This document shows positions 27,679 through 36,901 of a stretch of DNA of 64,000 nucleotides, in pieces (position 1 is the first letter of the stretch; each line of letters starts with the position of its first letter). This DNA comes from BP-133 sp040756995. GTDB taxonomy: Bacteria; Actinomycetota; Acidimicrobiia; IMCC26256; BP-133. Location of the stretch: NCBI GenBank assembly GCA_040756995.1, contig JBFLYK010000003.1, forward strand, positions 206,853 through 270,852, written 5' to 3'. The notes beneath the pieces are model-generated. The model made no database searches and was not told the origin of the DNA. It saw only the letters and a list, made by a program, of their open reading frames with translations. The position numbers were made by a program, and so were the translations under genes.

Positions 27679-28938
27679 GTGATCGGCCTCCTCCGCCGCA
27701 ACGGCGACTTCCGGGCCCTCTTCCTGGCCCAGATCGTCTCCTTCTGCGGCGACTGGTTCGCCACCGTCGCCATGCTCGGCCTGGTCATCGACCGGACGGG
27801 TTCCGACATCGCCGCCGCCGCGGTGTTCGTGGTGCAGACGCTGCCGGCCTTCGTGCTCAGTCCCCTGGCCGGACCGGCCGCCGACCGGTTCGACCGGCGG
27901 ACCTTGATGCTCACCGTCTCCCTGCTCCAGGCCGCCGCCGCCGGGCTGTTCCTCGTCGCCCTGGACGGCCCGGTGCTGTTCGCCTTCGTGGCCCAGGGCC
28001 TGGTCTCGGCTCTGGGGGCGTTCTTCGCCCCCGCCTCTCAGGCCGCACTGCCCAACCTGGTCGACGCCGACGATCTCAAACTCGCCACGGTGATGATGTC
28101 GAGCACCTGGGGGGCGATGCTGGCCGTCGGCGCCGCCCTGGGCGGGGCGTTCACGGTGGCCTTCGGGCGCGAGGCGGCGTTCGTCGCCGACGGCGCCAGC
28201 TTCCTCGTCGCCGCCGCGCTCATCGCCTCGGTTCGCCGCCCGACGCAGGAACCGGTCGGGGAGCGGTCCCGGACCCGGATGCGCCCGCTGGCCGACACCA
28301 TCGAGACGTTCCGCTTCGCTCGCAGCCACTCGCTGGTGGCCGCCCTGCTCAGCTCCAAGCTGGGATTCGGCCTCGCCAGCGGGACGATGGGCATGCTGGC
28401 CCTCCTGGCCAACGGTCCCTTCGAATCCAGCGGGTTGGATCCGGACGCCGGCACCGGCCTCCTGCTCGGCGCCCGCGGCCTGGGCGTGGTGGCCGGCCCG
28501 TTCGTCGCCAACCGGCTGTTGACGAGGAGGGCCGACCGGCCGGTGATGAGCGGGATCCTCCTGGCCTGCGGCGCGGCCGGCCTGGTGTACGCCGCCGGCT
28601 ACGTGGTCGTGGGGACGGCGCCGGTCATCGGCGTGGCCGTGGTCGGCGCGCTGGTGGCCCATCTCGGCGGAGGCGCCCAGTGGGCCCTGTCGACCTACGG
28701 GTTGCAGTCGGCGGTTCCCGACTACATCCGGGGCCGCGTGTTCGCCGCCGACTTCGCCCTGGTCACCGTGACGATGAGCCTGTCGCTGGCCGCCGCCGGC
28801 GGGCTGGCCGAGATCACCGGCCCCCGCCCGCCGACGCTGTTGTTGGCCGGCGTGGGCGGTCTGTGGGGTCTCGCCTACCTGACGCTCACCCGTCCGATCC
28901 GGCGGGCCGAGACGGCGCCGGTCGCTCCGGCGTCGTAG
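27679..28938 (+). CDS. MFS transporter (MFS_3/enterobactin-exporter-like)
   Basis: A 419-residue major facilitator protein with 10-12 hydrophobic helices. It begins with NGDFRALFLAQIVSFCGDWF, typical of the MFS_3 group, and has the loop motif GPAADRFDRRTLML between helices 2 and 3 and YIRGRVFAAD in the second half. It starts at GTG 27679 shortly after the GNAT gene. Likely a drug or metabolite exporter; specificity cannot be read from the sequence. Confidence 0.9.
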   Translation: MIGLLRRNGDFRALFLAQIVSFCGDWFATVAMLGLVIDRTGSDIAAAAVFVVQTLPAFVLSPLAGPAADRFDRRTLMLTVSLLQAAAAGLFLVALDGPVLFAFVAQGLVSALGAFFAPASQAALPNLVDADDLKLATVMMSSTWGAMLAVGAALGGAFTVAFGREAAFVADGASFLVAAALIASVRRPTQEPVGERSRTRMRPLADTIETFRFARSHSLVAALLSSKLGFGLASGTMGMLALLANGPFESSGLDPDAGTGLLLGARGLGVVAGPFVANRLLTRRADRPVMSGILLACGAAGLVYAAGYVVVGTAPVIGVAVVGALVAHLGGGAQWALSTYGLQSAVPDYIRGRVFAADFALVTVTMSLSLAAAGGLAEITGPRPPTLLLAGVGGLWGLAYLTLTRPIRRAETAPVAPAS

Positions 28939-28962
28939 CGCCGGGGCCCGAGCGAAGCGGCT

Positions 28963-30774
28963 CTAGCTCTGCCGCTTCTGGAAGCTGAACACGTCGGGGT
29001 TCTGCGGGTCGACCCGCACCTCCACCCACCAGTCGGTCTGCTCCAGGGCGAAGGTCTGCAACTCGATGAGGTTCGGCGCCCCCCGCCAGTTCTTCCCCAG
29101 CCGGTAGACGTGGGTGTCGCCGTGGACCAGGACGACCGGCCGCTCGAAACGCCTCGACCGGTCGATCAGCACCTCCTCCAGGTCGCCGTCGGAGTTGCCG
29201 TCGAAGGGGTCGTCCTGCCAGATGATCATCACGCCCGGGCTCCCCTGGGCCTCGGCGGCGTCGAAGGCGGCGTTCAGCCAGGTGATGTTGGCCTCCGAGA
29301 TGCCCTTGGCGTCGCTGCTGCGGCCGGTCGGGCCGGGGACGTTGAGGGTGGCGAAGACGACGTTGCCGGCCGTCCACCGGGCGTTCTCCGTCCACGGCGC
29401 CGCCTGCCGGGTGAGCTTGATCCGGTGCTGCCCCAGCGACTGGTCGGTGGCGAAGAACGTCTTTCGGATGGCCGCCAGGCGCTCGGCCGGGTCCGGGCAG
29501 TCGGCCCACTCATTGTCGCCGGGGGTGAAGACGAACGGCGCGGTGAACCCGTCGAACACCTCGTGGACGTACCGCAGCCGCTCGTCGGTGCACGGATCGT
29601 CGGGATGCTGGATGTCGCCGGCGTGGACCACGAAGGCGTAGGGGCGCGACGAGATCGCCGTGCGGGTCTTGAGCAGCAGCTGGTCCTGAGCGGCGCTGTA
29701 CCCGGTGTCGCCGATGAGGGCGATCTCCAACGCCCCGGTCGGGGTGGGCACGACCGGCCGGGAGGAGGGAGCGGGCCCGCTCCCGCCACCGGGCGGCCCC
29801 GACGGCCCGGACGGCGGCGGAGGTTCGGTGGCCGGGCCCGACGCCGCCGGCCGGGGCGGGGTCACGATGGCCACGACGGGCGCGGGCAGCGGGCTTCCGC
29901 TCATCGAGCCCTTGTGGCTGACGTCGCCGAAGGCGTAGACCGCCCCCGTCGAGCCGACCAGCCAGTAGCCGTTCCCGGTCGGTGAGCCGGCCATGCCGAC
30001 GATGGGCGCCGGCATCCGCCGGCCGGCGGCCGACCCGGCGTAGGGCGCGTCACCGAAGCTGAACAGGCCGCCGTCGGAAGCGACGAAGCGGTACCCCCGG
30101 CCCGACAGCGACGCCGACATCCCGTTGATCGGCTTGTTGAGGATGATCGCTCCGGTCGACCCGAAGAAGCCGGCGTCGCCGAAGGCGAAGATGCCGCCGT
30201 CGCTGGCCACCAGCCAGTAACCCCGGCCCGACGGACTCGACGCCATTCCCACGATCGGCTTGTTCAGCCTGATGGCGCCGGTCGACCCGAAGAAGCGGGC
30301 ATCGCCGAAGGAGAACACGCCGCCGTCGCTGGCCACCAGCCAGTAGCCCCGCCCGGAGGGGGTCGACGCCATGCCGACGACGGGCTTGTTCAGCCTGATG
30401 GCGCCCGTCGACCCGAAGAAGCGGGCATCGCCGAAGGAGAACACGCCGCCGTCGGTGCCCACCAGCCAGTAGCCGCCTCCGCCCGGCGTGGCCGCCGCTC
30501 CGACGATCGGCCGGGCCGGGGGCGTGGCACTGAGCGAGCCGAGGGCCGGGACGCCGAACGGGTAGACATTGCCGTCGGCGCCGACCAGCCAGTAGCCGCC
30601 GCCGGACGCGGCCGCGCCGAACTTCCCGTCGCCGCCGGCGGTCGCCGACCCCGAGGCGGCCGCCGGCGCCGGCGCCGGCCCGCTGAACGGTCCGCCGGCC
30701 ACGGCCCGGGTGACCCCGGCCGCCGAGACGGCCGCGACGAGCACCGCGACCCGACGGAACCAGGCTCGACGCAC
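28963..30774 (-). CDS. Secreted protein: 42-residue repeats fused to a metallophosphoesterase
   Basis: A 603-residue protein. An N-terminal signal segment (WFRRVAVLVAAVSAAGVTRA) is followed by about six copies of the 42-residue repeat (residues 61-303; YWLVASDGGVFSFGDARFFG, LNKPIVGMA). A Pro/Gly-rich linker (304-345) leads to a calcineurin-like phosphoesterase with metal motifs IGDTGYS, HAGDIQHP, TPGDNEWADC and HGDTHVYR. The metal-binding His and Asp set looks complete, so it is probably an active extracellular phosphatase or phosphodiesterase. GTG 30774 is used because GAGGAG lies 6 nt upstream. The repeats match those of the Calx-beta protein at 8068-12811. Confidence 0.87.
   Translation of the reverse strand: MRRAWFRRVAVLVAAVSAAGVTRAVAGGPFSGPAPAPAAASGSATAGGDGKFGAAASGGGYWLVGADGNVYPFGVPALGSLSATPPARPIVGAAATPGGGGYWLVGTDGGVFSFGDARFFGSTGAIRLNKPVVGMASTPSGRGYWLVASDGGVFSFGDARFFGSTGAIRLNKPIVGMASSPSGRGYWLVASDGGIFAFGDAGFFGSTGAIILNKPINGMSASLSGRGYRFVASDGGLFSFGDAPYAGSAAGRRMPAPIVGMAGSPTGNGYWLVGSTGAVYAFGDVSHKGSMSGSPLPAPVVAIVTPPRPAASGPATEPPPPSGPSGPPGGGSGPAPSSRPVVPTPTGALEIALIGDTGYSAAQDQLLLKTRTAISSRPYAFVVHAGDIQHPDDPCTDERLRYVHEVFDGFTAPFVFTPGDNEWADCPDPAERLAAIRKTFFATDQSLGQHRIKLTRQAAPWTENARWTAGNVVFATLNVPGPTGRSSDAKGISEANITWLNAAFDAAEAQGSPGVMIIWQDDPFDGNSDGDLEEVLIDRSRRFERPVVLVHGDTHVYRLGKNWRGAPNLIELQTFALEQTDWWVEVRVDPQNPDVFSFQKRQS
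29866..30594 (-). repeat. 42-residue (126-bp) repeats in the phosphoesterase protein
   Basis: Five clear units plus a degenerate first and last one. Central units are nearly identical (VFSFGDARFFGSTGAIRLNK repeated twice), implying recent duplication or conversion. The last unit (AVYAFGDVSHKGS) is divergent. Confidence 0.85.
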
Positions 30775-30902
30775 GGATCTCTCCTCGTGGATGAATTCAC
30801 CCGACCGCTCTGCCCGGACGGCGGGCATGGGGCCGGCGGCACCGCCCCGACGGTTTCAGGGATTCCTTTTGAGGAGATTCGCTGGCGAACGTCCGGTTCC
30901 TG

Positions 30903-30936
30903 CCCACCCGGCGAAACGGGTGTTCGCCGAGGTGGG
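30903..30936 (-). terminator. Long GC-rich hairpin just after the subtilase stop
   Basis: CCCACC/GGTGGG forms the outer stem and GGCGAA/TTCGCC the inner stem around a 7-nt loop, starting 9 bp past the subtilase stop codon. No T-run follows. An alternative CACCCG/CGGGTG pairing is possible in the same place. Confidence 0.5.
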
Positions 30937-30944
30937 GGTAGGCG

Positions 30945-31952
30945 TCAGCGGGCGCCGGTGGCCTTGGCCACGTCGAGACGACCCCGGCAGGTCGGGCTCT
31001 CCGCCCCGCAGGACACCGTGGGATCGGCGGTGTCGAGCAGCCGCTGCACCGCCTCCTGCGGGCTGAGTCCCTGCGCCAGGAGCAGCGCCACCGCACCGGT
31101 CACGTGAGGCGCGGCCATCGACGTGCCGGCCAGGTAGCCGTACTGGTTCTGCTTGTCCTTCTCCCAGTACGTCGACCAGATCTTGTGGGTCTCCTCGCCA
31201 TCGGAGGCGCCGCCGGGGGCGACGATCGCCCACTTGGCGTTGCCGGTGGGGCTGGAGTAGTCGGCGACGAGGTCGTCGGGGCCGGTGGCGCCGACCACCA
31301 GGGCGTCGAGGTCGCCGTAGTCCTGGCTGCCGATGCCGGCGCCGAAGAGGTCGGAGTTGCCGGAGGCGATGACCGGCACCGCGCCCTTCGACCAGGCGTA
31401 CTCGATCCCCTCGGAGAGGCGGGTGCCGAAGGCGGCCGTCCGCACGAAGATGAGGTCACCGAGGCTGAGGTTCACGACGCGGGCGCCGTGGTCGACGACC
31501 CAGCGGATACCGGCGTTGGCGTCGTCGATGGAGATGCCGCCGCCGGAGTCGGCCACCTTGGCCACGACGAGCTCGGCGTCGGGGGCGACGCCGGCCACCC
31601 CGAGGCCGTTGTCACGGTTGGCGGCGATGATCCCGGCGACGTGGGTGCCATGGCCCACGTCGTCCTGCCCGGAGCCGCTGCAGTTGCCGGGGTCGCCCTT
31701 GGACTTGAGGCAGCTGGTGGCGGCGACGACGCGGCCGGCCAGGTCTTCATGACCGAGGTCGATGCCGGCGTCGACGATGCCGACGCGGATCTTGGCGCCG
31801 GTGGTGCGAGCCCAGGCCGCTTCCGCGCCCACCTTCTCCAGGTTCCACTGCTTGGAGAAGCCTGGATCGTTGGAGGCACCGGCGGGAGTGAGCGAGAGGC
31901 CGGCGACCAGCGCGATGGCCGCCGCGTACACGGGGAAGCTCTTTCGCACCAT
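30945..31952 (-). CDS. Secreted S8 family serine protease (subtilase)
   Basis: A 335-residue protease with a Sec signal (VYAAAIALVAGLSLTPAGA). The catalytic triad is visible as VGIVDAGIDLGHED (D61), DDVGHGTHVAGII (H101) and YLAGTSMAAPHVTG (S278), with the oxyanion Asn in VIASGNSD (N199). There is almost no pro-domain (about ten residues between signal and catalytic domain), so folding may be unusual or chaperoned. Two Cys near residues 81 and 91, and two near the end, may form disulfides. It is upstream of the repeat-phosphoesterase gene, separated by a hairpin. Confidence 0.92.
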   Translation of the reverse strand: MVRKSFPVYAAAIALVAGLSLTPAGASNDPGFSKQWNLEKVGAEAAWARTTGAKIRVGIVDAGIDLGHEDLAGRVVAATSCLKSKGDPGNCSGSGQDDVGHGTHVAGIIAANRDNGLGVAGVAPDAELVVAKVADSGGGISIDDANAGIRWVVDHGARVVNLSLGDLIFVRTAAFGTRLSEGIEYAWSKGAVPVIASGNSDLFGAGIGSQDYGDLDALVVGATGPDDLVADYSSPTGNAKWAIVAPGGASDGEETHKIWSTYWEKDKQNQYGYLAGTSMAAPHVTGAVALLLAQGLSPQEAVQRLLDTADPTVSCGAESPTCRGRLDVAKATGAR

Positions 31953-32029
31953 TTGTCCAGGATACCGGCCACAGGGTCGGGGAACTACCGGGAGAATGGG
32001 CTCCGGGAACAACCGGCAGGCTTCCCGGG

Positions 32030-32068
32030 TTGAACGGTAAGATCGTTGTACTTGCAATTAGTTAGGAG
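32030..32068 (+). promoter_or_regulatory. AT-rich promoter/operator region of the pirin gene
   Basis: TTGAAC at 32030, then an AT-rich patch TTGTACTTGCAATTAG (32046-32061) and an AGGAG ribosome site at 32064. The low-GC patch stands out against the surrounding ~70% GC DNA and contains the dyad TTG-n6-CAA. It resembles sites of small redox or MarR-type regulators, but no regulator gene is nearby. Confidence 0.4.
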
Positions 32069-32077
32069 CGTGCTGCC

Positions 32078-33049
<972 letters not shown>

Positions 33050-33122
33050 TCACCGCTCCGGCCGGTGACGCTGGCGAGGTCCACGGCGAGCCAGGGGCGT
33101 CGCTGCCAAGGATCGACGAGGA

Positions 33123-33179
33123 GGCGTAGCCGCCTACGCCGACGAGGAGGACGCCGGCAGCGGCGTTCCTGGCCGGCGT
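33123..33179 (+). terminator. Two hairpins downstream of the pirin gene
   Basis: GGCGTAG/CTACGCC (33123-33140, 4-nt loop) and ACGCCGGC/GCCGGCGT (33151-33179, 13-nt loop) lie in the 203-bp gap before the VOC gene. Neither has a T-run. They may end the pirin transcript. Confidence 0.35.
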
Positions 33180-33213
33180 GGGCCCGCCTAGCGTCGCCGG
33201 TCGGTGCGGTACG

Positions 33214-33247
33214 GTCCTCCTTCGCTACCCCCCTAGCGAAGGAGGAC
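33214..33247 (+). promoter_or_regulatory. Perfect 14-bp hairpin that encloses the VOC gene ribosome-binding site
   Basis: GTCCTCCTTCGCTA (33214-33227) and TAGCGAAGGAGGAC (33234-33247) pair perfectly around a CCCCCC loop. The AAGGAGGA Shine-Dalgarno (33239-33246) lies wholly in the 3' arm, 6 nt before the ATG at 33253. If the transcript begins upstream of 33214, the site would be hidden until the helix opens. Confidence 0.6.
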
Positions 33248-33252
33248 GGCCA

Positions 33253-34029
33253 ATGGAGATCGAGCGCTACGAGCACGGAGTCCCGTCGTGGGTGGACCTC
33301 GGCACCCCCGACATCCCGAAGGCGATCGAGTTCTACTCCAGCCTCTTCGGCTGGCAGATCGAGCAGGGCCCGCCGGAAGCCGGCGGCTATTCGATGTGCC
33401 TCCTGCGGGGCAAGCCCGTCGCCGGGCTGGGACCGCAGATGAACCCCGGCCCGCCGTACTGGACGACATACGTGACCGTCGACTCCGCGGACGACGTGGT
33501 GGCCAAGGCCAAGTCGGCCGGCGGCAACGTCCTCGTGGACGGGATGGACGTGATGGAGTTCGGCCGGATGGGGATCATCCAGGACCCGGTCGGGGCGGTG
33601 ATCTCGCTGTGGGAGCCCCGGGCCCACATCGGCGCCCACATCGTCAACGAGCCCAACAGCTACAGCTGGAGCGAGCTCGTGACGACCGACGTCGAGGCGT
33701 CGAAGGAGTTCTACGGCGCCGTCTTCGGCTGGGGGTCCCAGACCCACGGAGAGGGCGGGCCGATGCCGTACACCGAGTGGAAGATCGGCGACCAGTCGGT
33801 GGCCGGGATGATGCCCAAGCCGCCGATGATGCCGGCCGAGGTGCCGCCGCACTGGGCCGTGTACTTCGCCGTCGACGGCACCGAAGCGGCCATGGACAAG
33901 GTGAAGGAGCTCGGCGGCAACGTGATCATGGGCCCGATGGACGTGGAGCCGGGCAAGCTGGCCGTCGTCTCCGACCCGCAGGGCGCGGTCTTCAACATCA
34001 TCACGCTCACCGGCCGGACTCAGGAATAG
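33253..34029 (+). CDS. Tandem VOC-domain protein (glyoxalase/dioxygenase superfamily)
   Basis: A 258-residue protein made of two VOC modules (about 8-122 and 130-255). Each begins with a similar signature: PSWVDLGTPDIPKAIEFYSS and YSWSELVTTDVEASKEFYGA. Both have late Pro-x-Gly-ALF-like strands (DPVGAVISLWEP; DPQGAVFNIITL). It resembles the mycobacterial CFP30B antigen group. The exact reaction is unknown. The last 10 bp overlap the convergent ABC-2 permease gene. Translation may be gated by the hairpin directly upstream. Confidence 0.9.
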   Translation: MEIERYEHGVPSWVDLGTPDIPKAIEFYSSLFGWQIEQGPPEAGGYSMCLLRGKPVAGLGPQMNPGPPYWTTYVTVDSADDVVAKAKSAGGNVLVDGMDVMEFGRMGIIQDPVGAVISLWEPRAHIGAHIVNEPNSYSWSELVTTDVEASKEFYGAVFGWGSQTHGEGGPMPYTEWKIGDQSVAGMMPKPPMMPAEVPPHWAVYFAVDGTEAAMDKVKELGGNVIMGPMDVEPGKLAVVSDPQGAVFNIITLTGRTQE

Positions 34030-34820
34030 CGGGTGACGTAGCCCCGGGCCCGGAAGAGGTGCAGGGTCCGCCACAGGATGTAGGCGGCGGCCGGGACGGT
34101 GACGGCCACGCCGGCGGTGCCTCGGGCGATCAGGGACCAGGGCATCGGGTTGCCGTCGAGCAATTGCCGGGCGGCCTCGAAGGCGTGGGTCGACGGCAGC
34201 AACCGGCCGAGGGGTTGCAGCGCTCCGGGCATCGCGTCCACGGGGTAGAAGGCGCCGGACAGGGCGACGATCACGAACAGCAGGCCCCAGCACAGGATCT
34301 CGGCGCCGTTGCCGAAGCGGAGCACCAGGGCCATGACGAGCAAGGCGATCGTCCAACCGACCAGCATGAGGACGGCGATCACGGGGATCAGACCCCAGCC
34401 AGCCGAGGTGACGTTGAACGAGAACAGCAGCCCGGCGGCGAGCGCCACCGCGCCGAGACCGGCCAGCAGGCGGGTGAAGCTCACGATCATCAGCCCGGCC
34501 AGCAGCTCCACCTCCCGCAAGGGCGACACCATCAGGTTCACCAGGTTGCGGGACCACGTCTCGTCGAGGAAGCCACACGACATCGAGACGTTGGCCTGGT
34601 ACATGACGTGCATCAGCAGGATGCCCGACAGCATGTAGGGCGCCCCGGCGCGGCCGGCGCCGCCCTGCTGGTCGACGAAGAGCCCGATCGAGCCCCAGAT
34701 CACCACGTCGACCATGGGCCAGACGAGCACGTCGAACCAGCGCTGCGGCGCCCGCAGCTGCACGAAGAACTGGCGGCGGATCACCGCCTTCACCCGTAAG
34801 AGATCAATTGCGGCAGCCAT
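34020..34820 (-). CDS. ABC-2 type transporter permease
   Basis: A 266-residue membrane protein with six helices and the ABC-2 signature region NLVNLMVSPLREVELLAGLM preceding the third helix. A YPVDAMPGALQPLGRLLPST stretch near residue 190 is typical of the NodJ/Wzm-like subgroup. It is coupled to the ATPase gene (TGATG overlap) and its end runs 10 bp into the convergent VOC gene. Likely exporter of a lipid or polysaccharide precursor. Confidence 0.9.
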   Translation of the reverse strand: MAAAIDLLRVKAVIRRQFFVQLRAPQRWFDVLVWPMVDVVIWGSIGLFVDQQGGAGRAGAPYMLSGILLMHVMYQANVSMSCGFLDETWSRNLVNLMVSPLREVELLAGLMIVSFTRLLAGLGAVALAAGLLFSFNVTSAGWGLIPVIAVLMLVGWTIALLVMALVLRFGNGAEILCWGLLFVIVALSGAFYPVDAMPGALQPLGRLLPSTHAFEAARQLLDGNPMPWSLIARGTAGVAVTVPAAAYILWRTLHLFRARGYVTRYS

Positions 34821-35554
34821 CAGATCTTCTCCTCGGAGGCGAGGTGGAGGAAGACCTCCTCCAGGTTGGCCCGGCCGAACTGGCGGGCCACCTCGGTGGG
34901 CGGGCCGTCGGCGACGACCAGACCCTGGGACAGGAACACCACCCGCTCGCAGATGCGCTCGACGTCGGTCATGTTGTGCGAGGTCACGAGCAGGGCCGAA
35001 CCGTCGGCATCGCAGGTCTCCTCCAGGCCGACGCGCACCCGGTGGGCGACGTCGGGGTCGAGGGAGGCGGTCGGCTCGTCGAGCACCAGCAGTCGAGGAC
35101 GGTGCAGCGTGGCCTTGATGATCCCCACCAGGGTCCGCTGGCCCGACGACAGCTCGCCGGCCATGGCGTCGGCCAGATGGGGGATCCGGAAGCGCTCGAG
35201 GCCGGCGTCGATCGCCGCCGCCGGGTCGGCCACGCCGTGGAGGTTGGCGAAGTAGCCGAGCACCTCCCGCACCCGCAGCCGGTCGGGCAGCGGCAGGTAG
35301 CCGGCGGCGAAGCCGACGTCCTCCATGGCCCGGCTCCGGCCGCCCGGCAGCCGGTGGCCGAGCACGGTCACCGCGCCCTCGTCGGGCGTGATGGCGCCGA
35401 GCAGCATGAGCAGCGTCGTCGTCTTGCCGGCGCCGTTGGCGCCGAGCAGGGCGACCCGCTCACCGGCGCCGACGGCCAGCGACACGCCGGCCACCGCCCT
35501 CGTCCGCTTGTACTGCTTCACCAGTCCGGTGGCTTCGAGCACGTTGTCGGTCAT
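34820..35554 (-). CDS. ABC transporter ATP-binding protein
   Basis: A 244-residue ATPase with Walker A LLGANGAGKTTTL, signature ELSSGQRTLVGI, Walker B LLVLDEPTASLDP and H-loop VTSHNMTD. The end (GRANLEEVFLHLA) is the usual ABC-2 partner motif. I use ATG 35554 (MTDNVLEATGLV) because it begins at the first strand of the domain; the frame is open 26 codons further and would then overlap rsgA. Lies 56 bp after rsgA on the same strand. Confidence 0.92.
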   Translation of the reverse strand: MTDNVLEATGLVKQYKRTRAVAGVSLAVGAGERVALLGANGAGKTTTLLMLLGAITPDEGAVTVLGHRLPGGRSRAMEDVGFAAGYLPLPDRLRVREVLGYFANLHGVADPAAAIDAGLERFRIPHLADAMAGELSSGQRTLVGIIKATLHRPRLLVLDEPTASLDPDVAHRVRVGLEETCDADGSALLVTSHNMTDVERICERVVFLSQGLVVADGPPTEVARQFGRANLEEVFLHLASEEKI

Positions 35555-35610
35555 CGTCTTCCCAGTCTGTCGGACGGGCGCCAGCGCCCGTTCGCCGGCG
35601 GCCGGCGCGC

Positions 35611-36699
35611 TCATCGGTGCCTTCCTCTCCATTGCTTCCGGGCCTGGGCGTACTGGCGGTAGACCCGTCGTTGTTCAGTACGGAGCTGCTGGCGCAGGGC
35701 GGGGTCGTCGCGGGCCGCCAGCCGGTCCAGCTCCCGGCGCAGCTTGCGCCAGCTGGCCAGACGCTCCTCGCTGACCCGCCCGTCCGCCACCGCGGCCAGC
35801 ACGGCGCAGCCCGGCTCCCGCCGGTGCGAGCAGTCGGCGAAGCGGCACTGGTCGACCAGCGCGGTGATCTCCGGGAATGTTCGGGCGACACCCTCGTCGC
35901 CCTGCCACAGGCCGACTTCCCGCAAGCCCGGCGAATCGATGAGGACCCCGCCGTCGGGCAACAGCACGAGCTCCCGGTGGGTCGTGGTGTGCCGGCCCCG
36001 CCGGTCGCTCTCCCGCACCGCCCCGGTGGCCAGGACGCCGGCGCCGGCCAGATGATTGGCCAGCGTCGACTTCCCGGCGCCCGACGAGCCGAGCAGCGCC
36101 ACGGTCCGGCCCCGGGCGAAGTAGGGAGCCAGGCCGTCGACCCCGGTGCCGGCCGGCGCGCTGATGACGTGCAGGTCCACGCCGACGCAGGCCGGTTCGA
36201 GCCGGGCGACGGCGTCGTCGAGGTCGTCGCTCGACACGAGATCGGCCTTGGTCAGCACGACCACCGGCGTGGCGCCGCTCTCCCAGACCAGCGTGACGTA
36301 GCGCTCGATGCTGCGGGGCGTGACCCGCCCGTCCGCCGCCACGAGCACCAGCACGGTGTCGACGTTGGCGGCTAGCGTCTGGGCCCGGGCGTCAGGGCCG
36401 GCCGCACCGGCCGACCGGCGGACGATGGCCGTCCGCCGGGGCAGGGCGCCGACCACGGCGCCCGAACGGACGAGCACCCAGTCGCCGACGGTGACCGTCA
36501 CACCGGGCGGAACGGTCGCCCGCTCCGCGCCGGCCGGGCCGAGCACGGTGCAGGCCCCGAGGTCGACCCGGGCCACCCGGCCCGGATCAGCGGAACCGTG
36601 GAGTTGGACGGCGGTGGCCAGCGTGGCCGACCACCCGTCGTCCCAGCCGAGGTCGGCGAGATCGAACGAAGAAGACGGAAAGGCAGCAGAACCGGACAA
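35611..36699 (-). CDS. rsgA: Ribosome small subunit-dependent GTPase A
   Basis: A 362-residue circularly permuted GTPase that helps late 30S maturation. Order: N-terminal OB fold (VTVGDWVLVRSGAVVGALPR), G4 VVLTKADLV, G1 LLGSSGAGKSTLANHL, G2 around RRGRHTTTHRELVLL, G3 LIDSPGLREVGL and a zinc knuckle CRFADCSHRREPGC. It starts at TTG 36699. The ribosome site (GAGGAG) lies inside a hairpin at 36701-36727, so initiation may be regulated. The C-terminal ~60 residues are basic. Confidence 0.94.
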   Translation of the reverse strand: MSGSAAFPSSSFDLADLGWDDGWSATLATAVQLHGSADPGRVARVDLGACTVLGPAGAERATVPPGVTVTVGDWVLVRSGAVVGALPRRTAIVRRSAGAAGPDARAQTLAANVDTVLVLVAADGRVTPRSIERYVTLVWESGATPVVVLTKADLVSSDDLDDAVARLEPACVGVDLHVISAPAGTGVDGLAPYFARGRTVALLGSSGAGKSTLANHLAGAGVLATGAVRESDRRGRHTTTHRELVLLPDGGVLIDSPGLREVGLWQGDEGVARTFPEITALVDQCRFADCSHRREPGCAVLAAVADGRVSEERLASWRKLRRELDRLAARDDPALRQQLRTEQRRVYRQYAQARKQWRGRHR

Positions 36700-36700
36700 T

Positions 36701-36727
36701 GTGGGCTCCTCTACGAGAGGCGCCCAC
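36701..36727 (-). promoter_or_regulatory. Hairpin enclosing the rsgA ribosome-binding site
   Basis: GTGGGC/GCCCAC form the outer stem and CTCT/AGAG the inner stem, with a 2-nt internal loop. The minus-strand AGAGGAG Shine-Dalgarno is within the inner stem, and the TTG start is directly outside the helix. It resembles the arrangement before the VOC gene. Confidence 0.45.
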
Positions 36728-36901
36728 GGAAGGTCCCGGGATCAGGTCAGACCGGGGCGAGGAGGCGGGCGCCGGGAGAAACAGGACGCGGCCGGGAGCG
36801 GTCGAACACCGTGCCTGCCATGCCGCGCCACCTCCTCTCGGGCTCGTCTCCGTGTCGGTCGTCATCCACGGTACGGAGCCGCCGGGAAGCCTGCAACCGA
36901 A

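Noticed and set aside
30840..30944. c-di-GMP or other riboswitch between the subtilase and phosphoesterase genes
   Set aside because: The structure is better explained as a terminator-like hairpin after the subtilase stop; no riboswitch core motif is seen.
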